A DNA stretch of 55,604 bases from Burkholderiales bacterium (GTDB taxonomy: Bacteria > Pseudomonadota > Gammaproteobacteria > Burkholderiales > Burkholderiaceae_B), in the NCBI GenBank assembly GCA_021299735.1, contig JAJTEM010000026.1:1-55604 (forward strand), in the 5' to 3' direction. Shown here piece by piece: positions 30,384 to 38,743 of this stretch. Position 1 is the first letter of the stretch, and each line of letters begins with the position of its first letter. Under the pieces are notes generated by a model. The model saw only the letters and a program-made list of their open reading frames with translations. It searched no databases and had not been told where the DNA came from. The translations under genes and the position numbers were made by a program.

Positions 30384-30902
30384 ATGAAATTTGAACATTT
30401 GGTGCAGATCAACGACCCGAGCTTGCCCGGTATTGACTGGCTAACACGGCAACAACTCTGGTTTGGCTTGGTGGCACGGGCCTGGAAACCCACCCGCTTT
30501 GTGCTCGGCCTTGAGGATGCGCAGGTAACGCAAACCGGCCAGCAAGGCAATGTCACCACACTGGCAAGGGTTTTGAACTATGGCCCTTTTCAAATTGAAG
30601 ACACCACCGAGCTGATCGATGAACAACGCACTGAAACCCGCATTGTAGCGAATCAGTTCTGTGGCGACAGCACACTGACTATTTCAATTGAAGAACCGGA
30701 AGCAGGCGAGCTGTGGCTGCGGTTTCAATACCAGGTTGGCGATGCCCCCGCAACCGAAGGTGGTCTCGAGGTATCGTCGCACGATGTGGACGAAATACGA
30801 AAACAGGCCTACCGCGCCGCAGACATTGACACCGTGCGCATGATCCGTGAGCTGGCCTTGGCCATGCCCACGCAACAAGACAACAAACTTAAACCTCACT
30901 AG
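30384..30902 (+). CDS. AtaL-like protein (DUF1857, SRPBCC fold)
   Basis: This 172-residue cytoplasmic protein starts MKFEHLVQINDPSLPGIDWL and continues LTRQQLWFGLVARAWKP, a pattern I associate with DUF1857 in the START/SRPBCC ligand-binding superfamily. ADIDTVRMIRELALA closes the domain. Its function is unknown; such folds bind hydrophobic ligands. The ATG at 30384 has AGGA 8 nt upstream, whereas the frame opening at 30357 does not. Start codons of this gene and the divergent RidA gene are only 12 bp apart, so promoters must lie inside the opposing coding regions. Confidence 0.75.
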   Translation: MKFEHLVQINDPSLPGIDWLTRQQLWFGLVARAWKPTRFVLGLEDAQVTQTGQQGNVTTLARVLNYGPFQIEDTTELIDEQRTETRIVANQFCGDSTLTISIEEPEAGELWLRFQYQVGDAPATEGGLEVSSHDVDEIRKQAYRAADIDTVRMIRELALAMPTQQDNKLKPH

Positions 30903-30928
30903 GCAAGCAAGCAATCCGAGGGGCCAAT

Positions 30929-31267
30929 TTATTTCAGTGCACATGCACCCATGTAAATTTGACCCGAACGGTTGCCGCTGCGGCAATAAGCCAATACTGG
31001 TTTTTGTGCTGAATCCAGAATGCGCTTGAAGTCCTCAAGCAGCACTTCCGTTGGTGGCTGCCCCACTTCCATGGGCAAATAGTGAATGGCAAGCCCCAAG
31101 CTTTTCGCTTTCACTTCAATAACTGCGTGGGCCAGTTGCGCGCCCACTTCATGGTCAGGCCGGTTATTCACAATGGTTTTAAAACCCAGTTCGGCAATTG
31201 CTTCCAAATCTTCCGGACTAATTTGGCCGCACACAGCCACTTCGTTGCTCAGTTGCCTGATACTCAT
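30929..31267 (-). CDS. TIGR01244 family phosphatase/sulfurtransferase-like protein
   Basis: This 112-residue cytoplasmic protein has the protein-tyrosine-phosphatase loop CX5R as YCRSGNRSGQ, with the family opening QLSNEVAVCGQISPEDL and FKTIVNNRPDHE. The family (DUF442) also appears fused to beta-lactamase-like persulfide dioxygenases, hinting at sulfur handling. The activity of stand-alone members is not established. It follows cydB by 37 nt on the same strand and may be cotranscribed with cydAB. Confidence 0.85.
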   Translation of the reverse strand: MSIRQLSNEVAVCGQISPEDLEAIAELGFKTIVNNRPDHEVGAQLAHAVIEVKAKSLGLAIHYLPMEVGQPPTEVLLEDFKRILDSAQKPVLAYCRSGNRSGQIYMGACALK

Positions 31268-31304
31268 TTCGATTCATTCCCTCGGTATGTGATTACTACA
31301 CTTT

Positions 31305-32303
31305 TTACTGATAAGACAGTTCTTTGGCCTTGCCCCAGAACACCTTGTAAGAAAACGCAGTGTACCCGAGGATGGTTGGCAAAGTGATCACAACACCCAC
31401 CAGAATAATCTTCAGTGCTTCAGGCGAGGAGGCCGCCTCCCACACGGTCAACTGATTCAACACCACATAAGGATACTGGCTGTAGGCCAGACCCAGGAAA
31501 GCCAATGTCATTACACCCGCAGTCAGCGCAAATACCATCCAGCCATAACCAGCCTCCATCAAACGCTGGCTGCCCAGCACATGGTGAATACCCCACAAGC
31601 ACAACACCGATGCGATTGGAATCGGTGCCAGCGCCACGATATTGGGGAAGCTGAACCACTTGTCAAAAATCTCGGGAACAACCAAAGGGGTCATGGCTGA
31701 AATAAACGCAATCGAAGCCAGCATGGGCAAAAAACTGATTCGCCCCCAGCGGCGAGACTTCTCAATCAGATCGCCCTCGGTTTTCATGATTAGCCACCCA
31801 CTGGCCAACAAGGTGTAGGCAAAAGGCAAAGTAATGGCCACGCCTAGGTTAAACACCAATTGCGACCAGTGGTTTGAAAACCCCGTAATGTAACTGCCCA
31901 GCATCCAGCCCTGCGAAACTGAAGTAACCAGTGAACCAATGAAAAAAATGCGGTTCCACAGCGGCTTGTAGGCCACGTCCACTTTCACCCGAAAATCAAA
32001 TGCCACCCCCCTTAATACCAAACCCAGCAACATGAAAGTAACGGGCAGGTACAAAGCCGTAAGCACCACACCATGAGCTTTTGGAAAGGCCACCAGCAGC
32101 ACGCCCACACCCAGCACAAGCCAGGTTTCATTGGCGTCCCAGAACGGGCCGATGGAATTGATCATGGTGTCTTTTTCATCGTCTGTTGCGTAAGGCAGCA
32201 ACAGGCCAACGCCCAGGTCGTAACCATCCAGCACCACATAAATAAGCAGGGATAAACCCATGACACCCATGAACAGCAGCGGTAAAAACTCGTTGAAAGT
32301 CAT
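31305..32303 (-). CDS. cydB: Cytochrome bd-type ubiquinol oxidase subunit II
   Basis: This 332-residue polytopic membrane subunit of the bd-type quinol oxidase has the family motif region VVLDGYDLGVGLLLPY and FWDANETWLVLGVGVLLVAF. It partners CydA, whose stop lies 14 nt upstream. No cydX-like small ORF follows before the TIGR01244 gene. The overall pairing with a short-Q-loop CydA suggests the cyanide-insensitive (CioAB) branch. Confidence 0.95.
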   Translation of the reverse strand: MTFNEFLPLLFMGVMGLSLLIYVVLDGYDLGVGLLLPYATDDEKDTMINSIGPFWDANETWLVLGVGVLLVAFPKAHGVVLTALYLPVTFMLLGLVLRGVAFDFRVKVDVAYKPLWNRIFFIGSLVTSVSQGWMLGSYITGFSNHWSQLVFNLGVAITLPFAYTLLASGWLIMKTEGDLIEKSRRWGRISFLPMLASIAFISAMTPLVVPEIFDKWFSFPNIVALAPIPIASVLCLWGIHHVLGSQRLMEAGYGWMVFALTAGVMTLAFLGLAYSQYPYVVLNQLTVWEAASSPEALKIILVGVVITLPTILGYTAFSYKVFWGKAKELSYQ

Positions 32304-32317
32304 CTCAAAGTTCCCCT

Positions 32318-33706
32318 TTATTGTTCACGGCGAAGTTTGTCAGCCGGGGTTGTGGCCGGTGCAGCGCCACCCCAATTTACTTTTTTGGACGAACCCACAC
32401 CGCCCAGCAACATGTACCGCAGCACCCACACATAGGAAATAATGAGGCCGATGTACATGGCCATGTACAACAACACAGTGAAGGCCAGCAACTGCGGCGG
32501 GTGCTGGGCGACTACATCTGCAGTGCCCAACACACCGTACACTATGTAGGGCTGGCGACCTATTTCTGTCACCCACCAACCAGCAACAGTAGCCACCCAG
32601 CCCGAGAACATCATGAACATTAGGGCAGTCAAAATAAGCCGGTGGGTTTTGTTCTCAAGCACAGGACCAGTTTTGCGGAAAGCCCAAACCGACGCCCAGG
32701 ACACGAGCAACATGAGCACACCCATGCCCACCATCACGCGGAAAGAATAAAACACCGGCCCCACAGGCGGGTGGGTATTCAGGAACTCGTTAAGCCCCTT
32801 GATTTCGCCGTTGAAATCGTGAGTCAAAATAAAACTGGCCATTTTCGGAATGCCAATTTCAAAGTGATTGGTGCGCGCTTCGCTGTCAGGAATGGCGAAC
32901 AACAGCAACGGTGCACCCCTTTCTGTTTCCCACACACCCTCCATGGCGGCCACCTTCGCAGGCTGGTGTTTCAGGGTATTCAAACCATGCAAGTCGCCCA
33001 CAAAAATCTGGATCGGAATTAGTATGGCTGCGCCATAAATACCCAGCTTCAGCATGGGGCGCGTGAAAGGCTTTTCACGTTTGCGCAAAATTTGAAGGGC
33101 ACTGCCACCCGCGATGACAAAAAACACAGTCAAGCCACTGGCCAGCAACATGTGTGCGAACCGGTAGGGGAACGAGGGATTCCAGATAATTTGCAGCCAA
33201 TTGGTGGCGTGCATTTGACCATCAATAATTTCGAAACCTTGCGGCGTTTGCATCCAGCTGTTCAGCACCAAAATCCAGAAGGCCGACAGCGTGGTACCAA
33301 AAGCCACTAAAAACGTGGCCAGCAAATGCACCTTGGGCGACACCCTTTGTTTGCCAAACAACATCACACCCAGGAAAGTGGCCTCCAGAAAAAAAGCGGT
33401 CAGCACTTCGTAACCCAATAACGGGCCGGAAATATTTCCTGTTTTCTCCATGAAGCCCGGCCAGTTGGTGCCAAACTGAAAGCTCATCGTGATTCCAGAC
33501 ACCACGCCCATGGCGAACGTCAGGGCAAAAATTTTCGTCCAGAAATAATGGGCCTGCTCCCATTCGGTTTTGCCGGTACGCACATGCTGCAAGCGCAGGT
33601 AAAACATCACCCAGCCTAGGCCGATGGTGATAGTTGGAAACAAAATATGGAAGGTAATGTTGGCCGCGAACTGAATTCGGGCAAGATCAAGCGACGTGAA
33701 TTCCAT
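32318..33706 (-). CDS. cydA: Cytochrome bd-type ubiquinol oxidase subunit I (CioA-like)
   Basis: This 462-residue subunit carries hemes b558, b595 and d. FAANITFHILFPTITIGLGW holds an axial His, and HQPAKVAAMEGVWET is the quinol-binding Q-loop start with the conserved Lys and Glu. The region between that motif and the next helix (VFYSFRVMVGMGVLML) is short, and total length is well below the 522 residues of E. coli CydA. This is the short-Q-loop type typical of cyanide-insensitive oxidases. The start is ATG 33706 (MEFTSLDLARIQF); the frame opens 4 codons earlier. It is divergent from the Bcr/CflA transporter gene. Confidence 0.95.
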   Translation of the reverse strand: MEFTSLDLARIQFAANITFHILFPTITIGLGWVMFYLRLQHVRTGKTEWEQAHYFWTKIFALTFAMGVVSGITMSFQFGTNWPGFMEKTGNISGPLLGYEVLTAFFLEATFLGVMLFGKQRVSPKVHLLATFLVAFGTTLSAFWILVLNSWMQTPQGFEIIDGQMHATNWLQIIWNPSFPYRFAHMLLASGLTVFFVIAGGSALQILRKREKPFTRPMLKLGIYGAAILIPIQIFVGDLHGLNTLKHQPAKVAAMEGVWETERGAPLLLFAIPDSEARTNHFEIGIPKMASFILTHDFNGEIKGLNEFLNTHPPVGPVFYSFRVMVGMGVLMLLVSWASVWAFRKTGPVLENKTHRLILTALMFMMFSGWVATVAGWWVTEIGRQPYIVYGVLGTADVVAQHPPQLLAFTVLLYMAMYIGLIISYVWVLRYMLLGGVGSSKKVNWGGAAPATTPADKLRREQ

Positions 33707-33754
33707 ACAGCACCCCACGAAAGCAACTGAATACGAACTACGAACTGCGATTGC

Positions 33755-33770
33755 ATGGTTATGACCATAA
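33755..33770. promoter_or_regulatory. Inverted-repeat candidate operator between cydA and the transporter gene
   Basis: ATGGT-TATG-ACCAT (33755-33768) overlaps TTATG-AC-CATAA (33759-33770), two short perfect inverted repeats in the 145-bp divergent region. A TATATT follows at 33776. This may be a binding site for a regulator of cydAB or the transporter. Short palindromes arise by chance, so confidence is low. Confidence 0.3.
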
Positions 33771-33851
33771 TTGGGTATATTCAGTCTGTCAAATTGGTTT
33801 ACTCAATGAAGCACCCCACAACACGTACAATGCCGAATTACCCTGTACCGG

Positions 33852-35033
33852 ATGCTTTTTTTGATCAACCGCCCCATGTTTTTTCTGCTGGCCGCTTTGG
33901 CAGCGTTCGCCCCACTGGCGATTGATTTGTATTTGCCCAGCCTTGCTGCAATTGGCGACGAACTACAGGCACAGGCTGGGCGCGTTCAACAAACCGTCAC
34001 GGTGTTTCTGGCCGGGTTTGCCATGGGCATGTTGTTCTATGGGCCCCTTTCCGACCGGTATGGCCGCAGGCGAATGATATTTGCCGGCACCACCATGTTT
34101 GTGCTGGCCAGCGTGGCCTGCATGTTGGCCCAAACGATTGAGCAATTGCTTGTTTTCCGCCTGGTTCAGGCCTTCGGCGGCGGCGCAGCAGCAGTTATTT
34201 CGCGCGCGGTCATTCGCGACCTGTTTGGCGAAACCGAGTCAGCCCGCGTGATGGCCATGATCGCCATGGTCACCTCGCTGGCACCCATGATTGCCCCACT
34301 TCTGGGCGCCTATATCCTGGAACTGGGCTCCTGGCGATATGAATTTCTGGCACTTGCCCTGTTCGGTTCGGCCTGCACGGTTGCTGCCTACCTTTTGTTG
34401 CCAGAAACACTCAGCCAAACCCGCAGCCAAACTTCCATTGCCTTGGCCTTTAAAGGCTACCGAACAGTGTTTCAACACAGCCAAGCACGCCTGCTGATCA
34501 TGGTCGGGGGCGCACACTTTGCCGCCATGTTTGCCTACATCACGGGCACGCCGTTTGTGTACATTGAGTTTTTTGGTTTGAGCGAAAAAACGTATGCCAT
34601 GCTTTTTGGCTTGAACATAGTCACCTTGATTGGCTTTGGCTATACATCAACCCGCCTGGTGAAACGCACGGGCACCACACCGCTGATCAAAACCGGCTCG
34701 GTGCTGGGTTTGCTGGGTGCGCTCATGGTAGTAGCCAGCGCCTGGAATGCAGGTACTGCCAATTGGAATTTGGGTTTGATGGTTGCTGGCTTTTTAATGT
34801 GTGTGGGTTCGCTGGGTTTTGTTGCACCCAACACCACTGCGCAGCTGTTGGGCAAACACCCGAAAAATGCCGGAGCGGCATCGGCTTTGTACGGTTGCGC
34901 ACAATTTGGTTTAGGTGGCTTGGCCAGTTGGGCTGTTTCAGTGGTTCACAATGGCACGGCCTTGCCCATGGCTGCCACCGTGGTGGCTTTTGCTGCGCTT
35001 GCGTGTTGGGCCAGCACCCAACTAAAACGCTGA
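33852..35033 (+). CDS. Bcr/CflA family multidrug efflux MFS transporter
   Basis: This 393-residue inner-membrane drug/proton antiporter has twelve predicted segments. The first periplasmic loop, APLAIDLYLPSLAAIGDEL, carries the acidic residue and motif typical of Bcr/CflA (DHA1) members. GPLSDRYGRRRMIFAG is the MFS motif A. VISRAVIRDLFGETESARVM is the motif C neighbourhood. A start at residue 9 (MFFLLAALAAF) is also possible. It is divergent from cydA. The substrate is not predictable. Confidence 0.93.
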   Translation: MLFLINRPMFFLLAALAAFAPLAIDLYLPSLAAIGDELQAQAGRVQQTVTVFLAGFAMGMLFYGPLSDRYGRRRMIFAGTTMFVLASVACMLAQTIEQLLVFRLVQAFGGGAAAVISRAVIRDLFGETESARVMAMIAMVTSLAPMIAPLLGAYILELGSWRYEFLALALFGSACTVAAYLLLPETLSQTRSQTSIALAFKGYRTVFQHSQARLLIMVGGAHFAAMFAYITGTPFVYIEFFGLSEKTYAMLFGLNIVTLIGFGYTSTRLVKRTGTTPLIKTGSVLGLLGALMVVASAWNAGTANWNLGLMVAGFLMCVGSLGFVAPNTTAQLLGKHPKNAGAASALYGCAQFGLGGLASWAVSVVHNGTALPMAATVVAFAALACWASTQLKR

Positions 35034-35182
35034 ACTTTTCATTGTAAGCACAAAGCCATTGCCATTTTGTTTAATCAACTGCGAAATTGGCATGAAAATT
35101 GGACTTTTTGGTCCCTTTACGGTATGTTGTGTCACGAATTTATTCTGCCCAACAACCCAAACATTCATTTTTGCACTGCCAT

Positions 35183-36052
35183 ATGGCCGACACGAAAGCC
35201 CAAAGTGGCGAGAACCAGCCCGACGTGGCTTGGCTCGAGAGCCAGTACAACGTTCGCTCTTACCTGCCCGATCACCCAAAAACCTTCGCTCGCTGGGCTG
35301 AACAGTCACGCTACGCCCGCTTTGACCTGGATGGATTCTGGAACCAGTATTTCGGTGAATCAGAAGCAGAAACCGTGGACGTTATTCCCGGCAAGCCCGG
35401 CAAACCGCTTCTTATTTTTATTCACGGCGGCTACTGGCGCTCACTCGACAAATACGACTTCACCTTCCTTGCCAAGCCCTATGTTGCGCGTGGCTACTCG
35501 GTGGCCCTGCTGAATTACGGCCTTATTCCCCGCGTGACAATTGAAGACAGCGTACGCCAAACCTTGCGCGGCATTGAATGGCTTTATCGCCAGGCCGACC
35601 GCTTTGGCTTCGATGCCAACCAAATTGTGGTGTGCGGGCATTCGGCTGGCGGGCATTTGGGCGTGATGAGCGCGCTGGCATTTTGGCCCCTGTGGGCTTC
35701 CGACCTGCCACAAGACGTCGTAAAGTCGGTGATAGCCATTTCAGGTATTTACGATTTAAGCCCTTTGGTGCACACCCCCTTTATTCAGAAAGACCTGAAG
35801 CTGAACCAGAAGCGCATCCGCATGGTGAGCCCGGCACTGATGCCCAAACCTACCATTCCCGTGCATTTGGCCTTCGGCACCAAGGAAACTGACGCATTTA
35901 AAGAACAAAGCGCTTATTTGGCCTCGCACTGGGGCCTGAACCCACCCCTGCAAGTGAATGCCGACCATTTCAGCATTTGCGACAGCATTGCCGACCCAAA
36001 CAGCGAACTGTTCATGCTGATTCAAAACCAGCTGCTCTTGCCATCGCACTAA
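35183..36052 (+). CDS. Alpha/beta hydrolase, esterase/kynurenine-formamidase-like
   Basis: This 289-residue cytoplasmic hydrolase has the oxyanion motif HGGYWRSLDK and the nucleophile elbow CGHSAGGHLG (Ser). The late acid/base region is VHLAFGTKETDAF with His in NADHFSICDS. The HGGYW form is seen in the fold-3 hydrolases that include bacterial kynurenine-formamidase-like esterases. No tryptophan catabolism genes lie nearby, so the substrate is open. I start at ATG 35183 (MADTKAQSG); the frame opens at 35099 with a non-conserved hydrophobic stretch. Confidence 0.85.
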   Translation: MADTKAQSGENQPDVAWLESQYNVRSYLPDHPKTFARWAEQSRYARFDLDGFWNQYFGESEAETVDVIPGKPGKPLLIFIHGGYWRSLDKYDFTFLAKPYVARGYSVALLNYGLIPRVTIEDSVRQTLRGIEWLYRQADRFGFDANQIVVCGHSAGGHLGVMSALAFWPLWASDLPQDVVKSVIAISGIYDLSPLVHTPFIQKDLKLNQKRIRMVSPALMPKPTIPVHLAFGTKETDAFKEQSAYLASHWGLNPPLQVNADHFSICDSIADPNSELFMLIQNQLLLPSH

Positions 36053-36093
36053 AACTAAATGGGTTATCCCCCCAAGTTCGGTAAACTGCTTTT

Positions 36094-36133
36094 CAGGTTG
36101 ATATCGTATAACTAAACTGTACATATCAACCTG
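36094..36133. promoter_or_regulatory. 11-bp perfect inverted repeat abutting the Shine-Dalgarno of the 98-aa gene
   Basis: CAGGTTGATAT (36094-36104) and ATATCAACCTG (36123-36133) are perfect complements around an 18-nt centre that contains TATAAC (36107-36112), a possible -10 element. The last base of the right arm is the first G of the GGAGG Shine-Dalgarno. It could be a DNA operator over a promoter, or, if transcribed, a hairpin limiting ribosome access. Confidence 0.6.
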
Positions 36134-36142
36134 GAGGCAAAA

Positions 36143-36439
36143 ATGCCCCTTAAAATTGCCTATTCCAACGCCGCCGGATCGTTTGGCCCCCGCTATCCAG
36201 ACGGTCAGACACTCATGCGCAAGCGCACTCTTCGCCAAACCGCCAAATTATTCAAGGTGGGCACCGAGGTTTTGCTGAACTCTGCGCCCGCTACTGTAAT
36301 TGCCTACAACATTGCCGAATTTGGTCGCTGGATCTCGACCAGCCACCCCGTGCTTGTTCGCATGCACACTGGTGAACTGCAATACTGCCGGTTAAACGAC
36401 CTGCACATTGCTGAAAACCCGAGCAGGCAGCCCCACTGA
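36143..36439 (+). CDS. Hypothetical 98-residue protein
   Basis: I do not recognise this protein. GGAGG at 36133-36137 stands 5 nt before the ATG, so translation is credible. It is basic in the first half (RYPDGQTLMRKRTLRQTAK), with a mixed beta-strand-like second half (EVLLNSAPATVIAYNIAEFG, HPVLVRMHTGELQYCRL). There is no signal peptide or membrane segment. A strong inverted repeat lies immediately upstream, suggesting its own regulation. The dehydrogenase gene begins 19 nt downstream. Confidence 0.7.
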   Translation: MPLKIAYSNAAGSFGPRYPDGQTLMRKRTLRQTAKLFKVGTEVLLNSAPATVIAYNIAEFGRWISTSHPVLVRMHTGELQYCRLNDLHIAENPSRQPH

Positions 36440-36458
36440 AGCTGACTATAATGAGGGA

Positions 36459-37370
36459 ATGAACTTTACATTCCCAACAACCAACTCAAGCAACAACACC
36501 ATCGGCTTCATCGGCCTGGGCAATATGGGTTCCGCCATGGCGGCCCACCTGTGCAACGCCGGCTACACAGTGCTGGCGTGGGCGCGAAATTCATCCACTT
36601 TTGAAGCGCTTGCGCACCTGCCTATAAAGCCACAACACAATATTGAGGCCTTGTGCACAGCCACCCGCCTGATTGCACTGAATGTGACCAACACAGCCGA
36701 TGTACAATCGCTGTTGTTTCGCGACGGCGGCATTGCACAACATGCGCAGCCCGGTTCAATCATCGTCGATTTCAGCACCATTGATGCTGCGGCAGTGGCT
36801 GAAATAGCGCGGCAATTGAAGTCAAGGGACATTGATTACATTGACTGCCCCGTATCAGGTGGCGCGGCGGGTGCCCGTGCTGCAACATTGAGCATGATGG
36901 CAGGTGGCGACTTGGCAGCCTTTCAACACATTGAACCCATGCTAAAACACTTGGGAAAAACAATTCGACATGTTGGGCCTTCCGGCGCCGGGCAAGCCAT
37001 CAAAGCAGCCAACCAGATGGCACTGTGCATTCAATTGGTGGGCATTGCCGAAGCCATGAATTACGCACTGGAGCAAGGCGCCGAGTTGAGCGTGGTGCTT
37101 GAACTGTTGCAAGCAGGCTTGCCGGCAAGCCGAGTGCTGGATTGGGCCGGACCCCACATGGTGAAAGGCTTCACCGACCCAGTTTCAATTGAAGCACACC
37201 TGCATGCGAAAGACGTTCGCATGGTAGCCGATGCAGCCTTAAAACAGGGCCTGCATTTGCCGCTGTTGTTTAAAACAGCAGAACTGCTGGATGAACTTGT
37301 GGCCGAAGGGCCGAAAAGCCAGGACACATCGAGAATTTTTGAGGTGGTTCGCAAACACATGCGAACTTGA
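36459..37370 (+). CDS. NAD(P)-dependent beta-hydroxyacid dehydrogenase family oxidoreductase
   Basis: This 303-residue enzyme belongs to the 3-hydroxyisobutyrate/tartronate-semialdehyde dehydrogenase family. The nucleotide-binding motif is IGFIGLGNMGSAMAAHL, the substrate-binding segment is DCPVSGGAAGARAATL and the catalytic Lys is in GAGQAIKAANQM. The exact substrate cannot be assigned. I use the ATG at 36459 (MNFTFPTTNSSNN); the frame opens at 36408 inside the upstream gene. TATAAT at 36447-36452 precedes the start closely, and a GAGGGA directly adjoins the ATG, so the start could be slightly misplaced. Confidence 0.88.
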   Translation: MNFTFPTTNSSNNTIGFIGLGNMGSAMAAHLCNAGYTVLAWARNSSTFEALAHLPIKPQHNIEALCTATRLIALNVTNTADVQSLLFRDGGIAQHAQPGSIIVDFSTIDAAAVAEIARQLKSRDIDYIDCPVSGGAAGARAATLSMMAGGDLAAFQHIEPMLKHLGKTIRHVGPSGAGQAIKAANQMALCIQLVGIAEAMNYALEQGAELSVVLELLQAGLPASRVLDWAGPHMVKGFTDPVSIEAHLHAKDVRMVADAALKQGLHLPLLFKTAELLDELVAEGPKSQDTSRIFEVVRKHMRT

Positions 37371-37396
37371 TACTCGGCCGCAATTTCACAAGCGAG

Positions 37397-37673
37397 CTAT
37401 GTAGCTGCGTGGCTGCTGGCTGTGCGGATTTGATCGGGTGTGCATGTGCTTGTTGCGACAGTCAGGAAAATCTGCCCAAGCGTGCCAAGCCGGGCCGGTG
37501 CCCTTTGGGGCAGAAGCCGCCCCGACCGCTTTTTTCGAGGGGCGGTTTCAGGCATGGCGAGGCTCAGCTTGGGGACAACAGATTTTCCGTCGCAACAGGC
37601 ACTGCGCACCTGATCAAATCAAGCAACAGCCACAAAAGCCATGCTGGCCCCGATCCAATCAAGCAACAACCAC
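37397..37673. repeat. Large imperfect palindrome in the dehydrogenase-cysB intergenic region
   Basis: The 307-bp gap between 37370 and cysB holds no credible gene. Instead 37427-37474 is the reverse complement of 37579-37620 with few mismatches and one 5-nt insertion; both arms begin with GATTTGATC and end with GGAAAATCTG when read outside to inside. Pairing continues outward (GTGGCTG-type) and inward (CCCAAGC-type). Near the centre a second hairpin pairs 37513-37523 with 37539-37549, the core being CCGCCCC/GGGGCGG. A 22-bp direct repeat with two mismatches (37612-37633 and 37652-37673) lies at the right end. It may be a MITE-like element or a structured RNA. Confidence 0.75.
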
Positions 37674-37677
37674 CGCG

Positions 37678-38631
37678 TCAAATGTCGTAAGCCTGCCCAC
37701 CACCCAACACGCGGTCAATCAGCTTCGGCGTCAACATCGGTGCAAACACCGCAATAAATTCGTACATCAACGTACGCATAAACACGCCCTGCCGCAAGGC
37801 AATGCGGGTTGTGTTGCGGCCAAACAAGTGATCCACTGGTACAGCCATCAAACCTTTGTCCTTCAAAGCATCAAAAGCAACTTCCGAAATTATGCCAACA
37901 CCAAGACCCAAACCCACATAAGTTTTAATCACATCCGCATCAATGGCTTCAAGCACCAAATCGATGGTGACCCCGGCCTTTGCAAAAGCGGCATCAATTT
38001 TTTTGCGGCCTGCAAAGTGTGTTTCATAGGTAATCACAGGCATCTGCTCAAAATCGGCCAAGGTAATTTGTCGCCCACCTTTTGCAAACGGGGTTAAGAG
38101 CGGTGAACCAGTGGGCGCCACCGCAATATGCCCCCAGTCGTAGCAGGGAAAGGTTACCAAATCAGGCTCATCGGCCAGGGCCTCGGTAGCCACAGCCAAA
38201 TCGGCCTGGTCTTTACGCACCCACTGGGCCAATTGCTCTGGCGTGCCCTGCAACAAAATCAGCCTCACCTTCGGGAATTTTTTTCGAAAAGCAGCCACAG
38301 CTTGCGGCAAAACGTAGCGCGCCTGCGTGTGGGTTACAGCCACGGTCAGTTGTCCACTTTCACGTGCAGCAAATTCCTCGCCCACCCTTTTGATGTTTTC
38401 CAGCTCAGCCAAAACCCTTTCACAGGCCTGGTACACCAATTCACCGGGCGGCGTTAAACCCTTAATACGCTTGCCATGGCGCTTGAAAATTTGAAACCCC
38501 AGCTCTTCTTCAAATTCGATGATCGCCTTGGACACCCCTGGCTGAGATGTAAACAGCGCCTTGGCCGCATCGGTCAAACTGTAATCATGGCGAACCGCCT
38601 CCCGAACGAATCGGAGCTGGTGCAAATTCAT
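37678..38631 (-). CDS. cysB: LysR-type regulator CysB
   Basis: This 317-residue transcription factor has an N-terminal winged helix-turn-helix (LTDAAKALFTSQPGVSKAII). The effector domain matches the CysB/Cbl branch (VAVTHTQARYVLPQAVAAFR, YDWGHIAVAPTGSPLL, DADVIKTYVGLGLGVGIIS). CysB activates sulfate assimilation when O-acetylserine or N-acetylserine signals cysteine shortage. It is divergent from the sulfur operon beginning at 38744 and is the obvious regulator of it. Length is typical. Confidence 0.95.
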   Translation of the reverse strand: MNLHQLRFVREAVRHDYSLTDAAKALFTSQPGVSKAIIEFEEELGFQIFKRHGKRIKGLTPPGELVYQACERVLAELENIKRVGEEFAARESGQLTVAVTHTQARYVLPQAVAAFRKKFPKVRLILLQGTPEQLAQWVRKDQADLAVATEALADEPDLVTFPCYDWGHIAVAPTGSPLLTPFAKGGRQITLADFEQMPVITYETHFAGRKKIDAAFAKAGVTIDLVLEAIDADVIKTYVGLGLGVGIISEVAFDALKDKGLMAVPVDHLFGRNTTRIALRQGVFMRTLMYEFIAVFAPMLTPKLIDRVLGGGQAYDI

Positions 38632-38641
38632 AAAAACCCTT

Positions 38642-38658
38642 TATTCCACGGTGGAATA
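38642..38658. promoter_or_regulatory. Perfect palindrome upstream of cysB, candidate LysR-type operator
   Basis: TATTCCAC (38642-38649), one central base, then GTGGAATA (38651-38658) lie 10 bp before the cysB start, in the 112-bp region shared with the sulfur operon. An AT-rich stretch with possible -10 hexamers follows. The position fits autoregulation by CysB, but the sequence is not the E. coli CysB half-site, so the binder is inferred. Confidence 0.5.
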
Positions 38659-38743
38659 TATAAATGGAAATACTATCGTTTGAATTATAAAGGCTAGCGC
38701 TTACACTTCAAGTCCCGAAAAACCATTTTCATCGAGCTTTCAC

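Noticed and set aside
33859..33868. TTGATCAA as an FNR/ANR-type site for cydAB
   Set aside because: The two half-sites lack the 4-nt spacer of FNR sites, and the sequence is inside the coding start of the transporter gene.
37397..37609. 70-codon minus-strand frame in the palindromic gap
   Set aside because: It has no ribosome-binding site or family resemblance, and the inverted repeat explains the sequence better.
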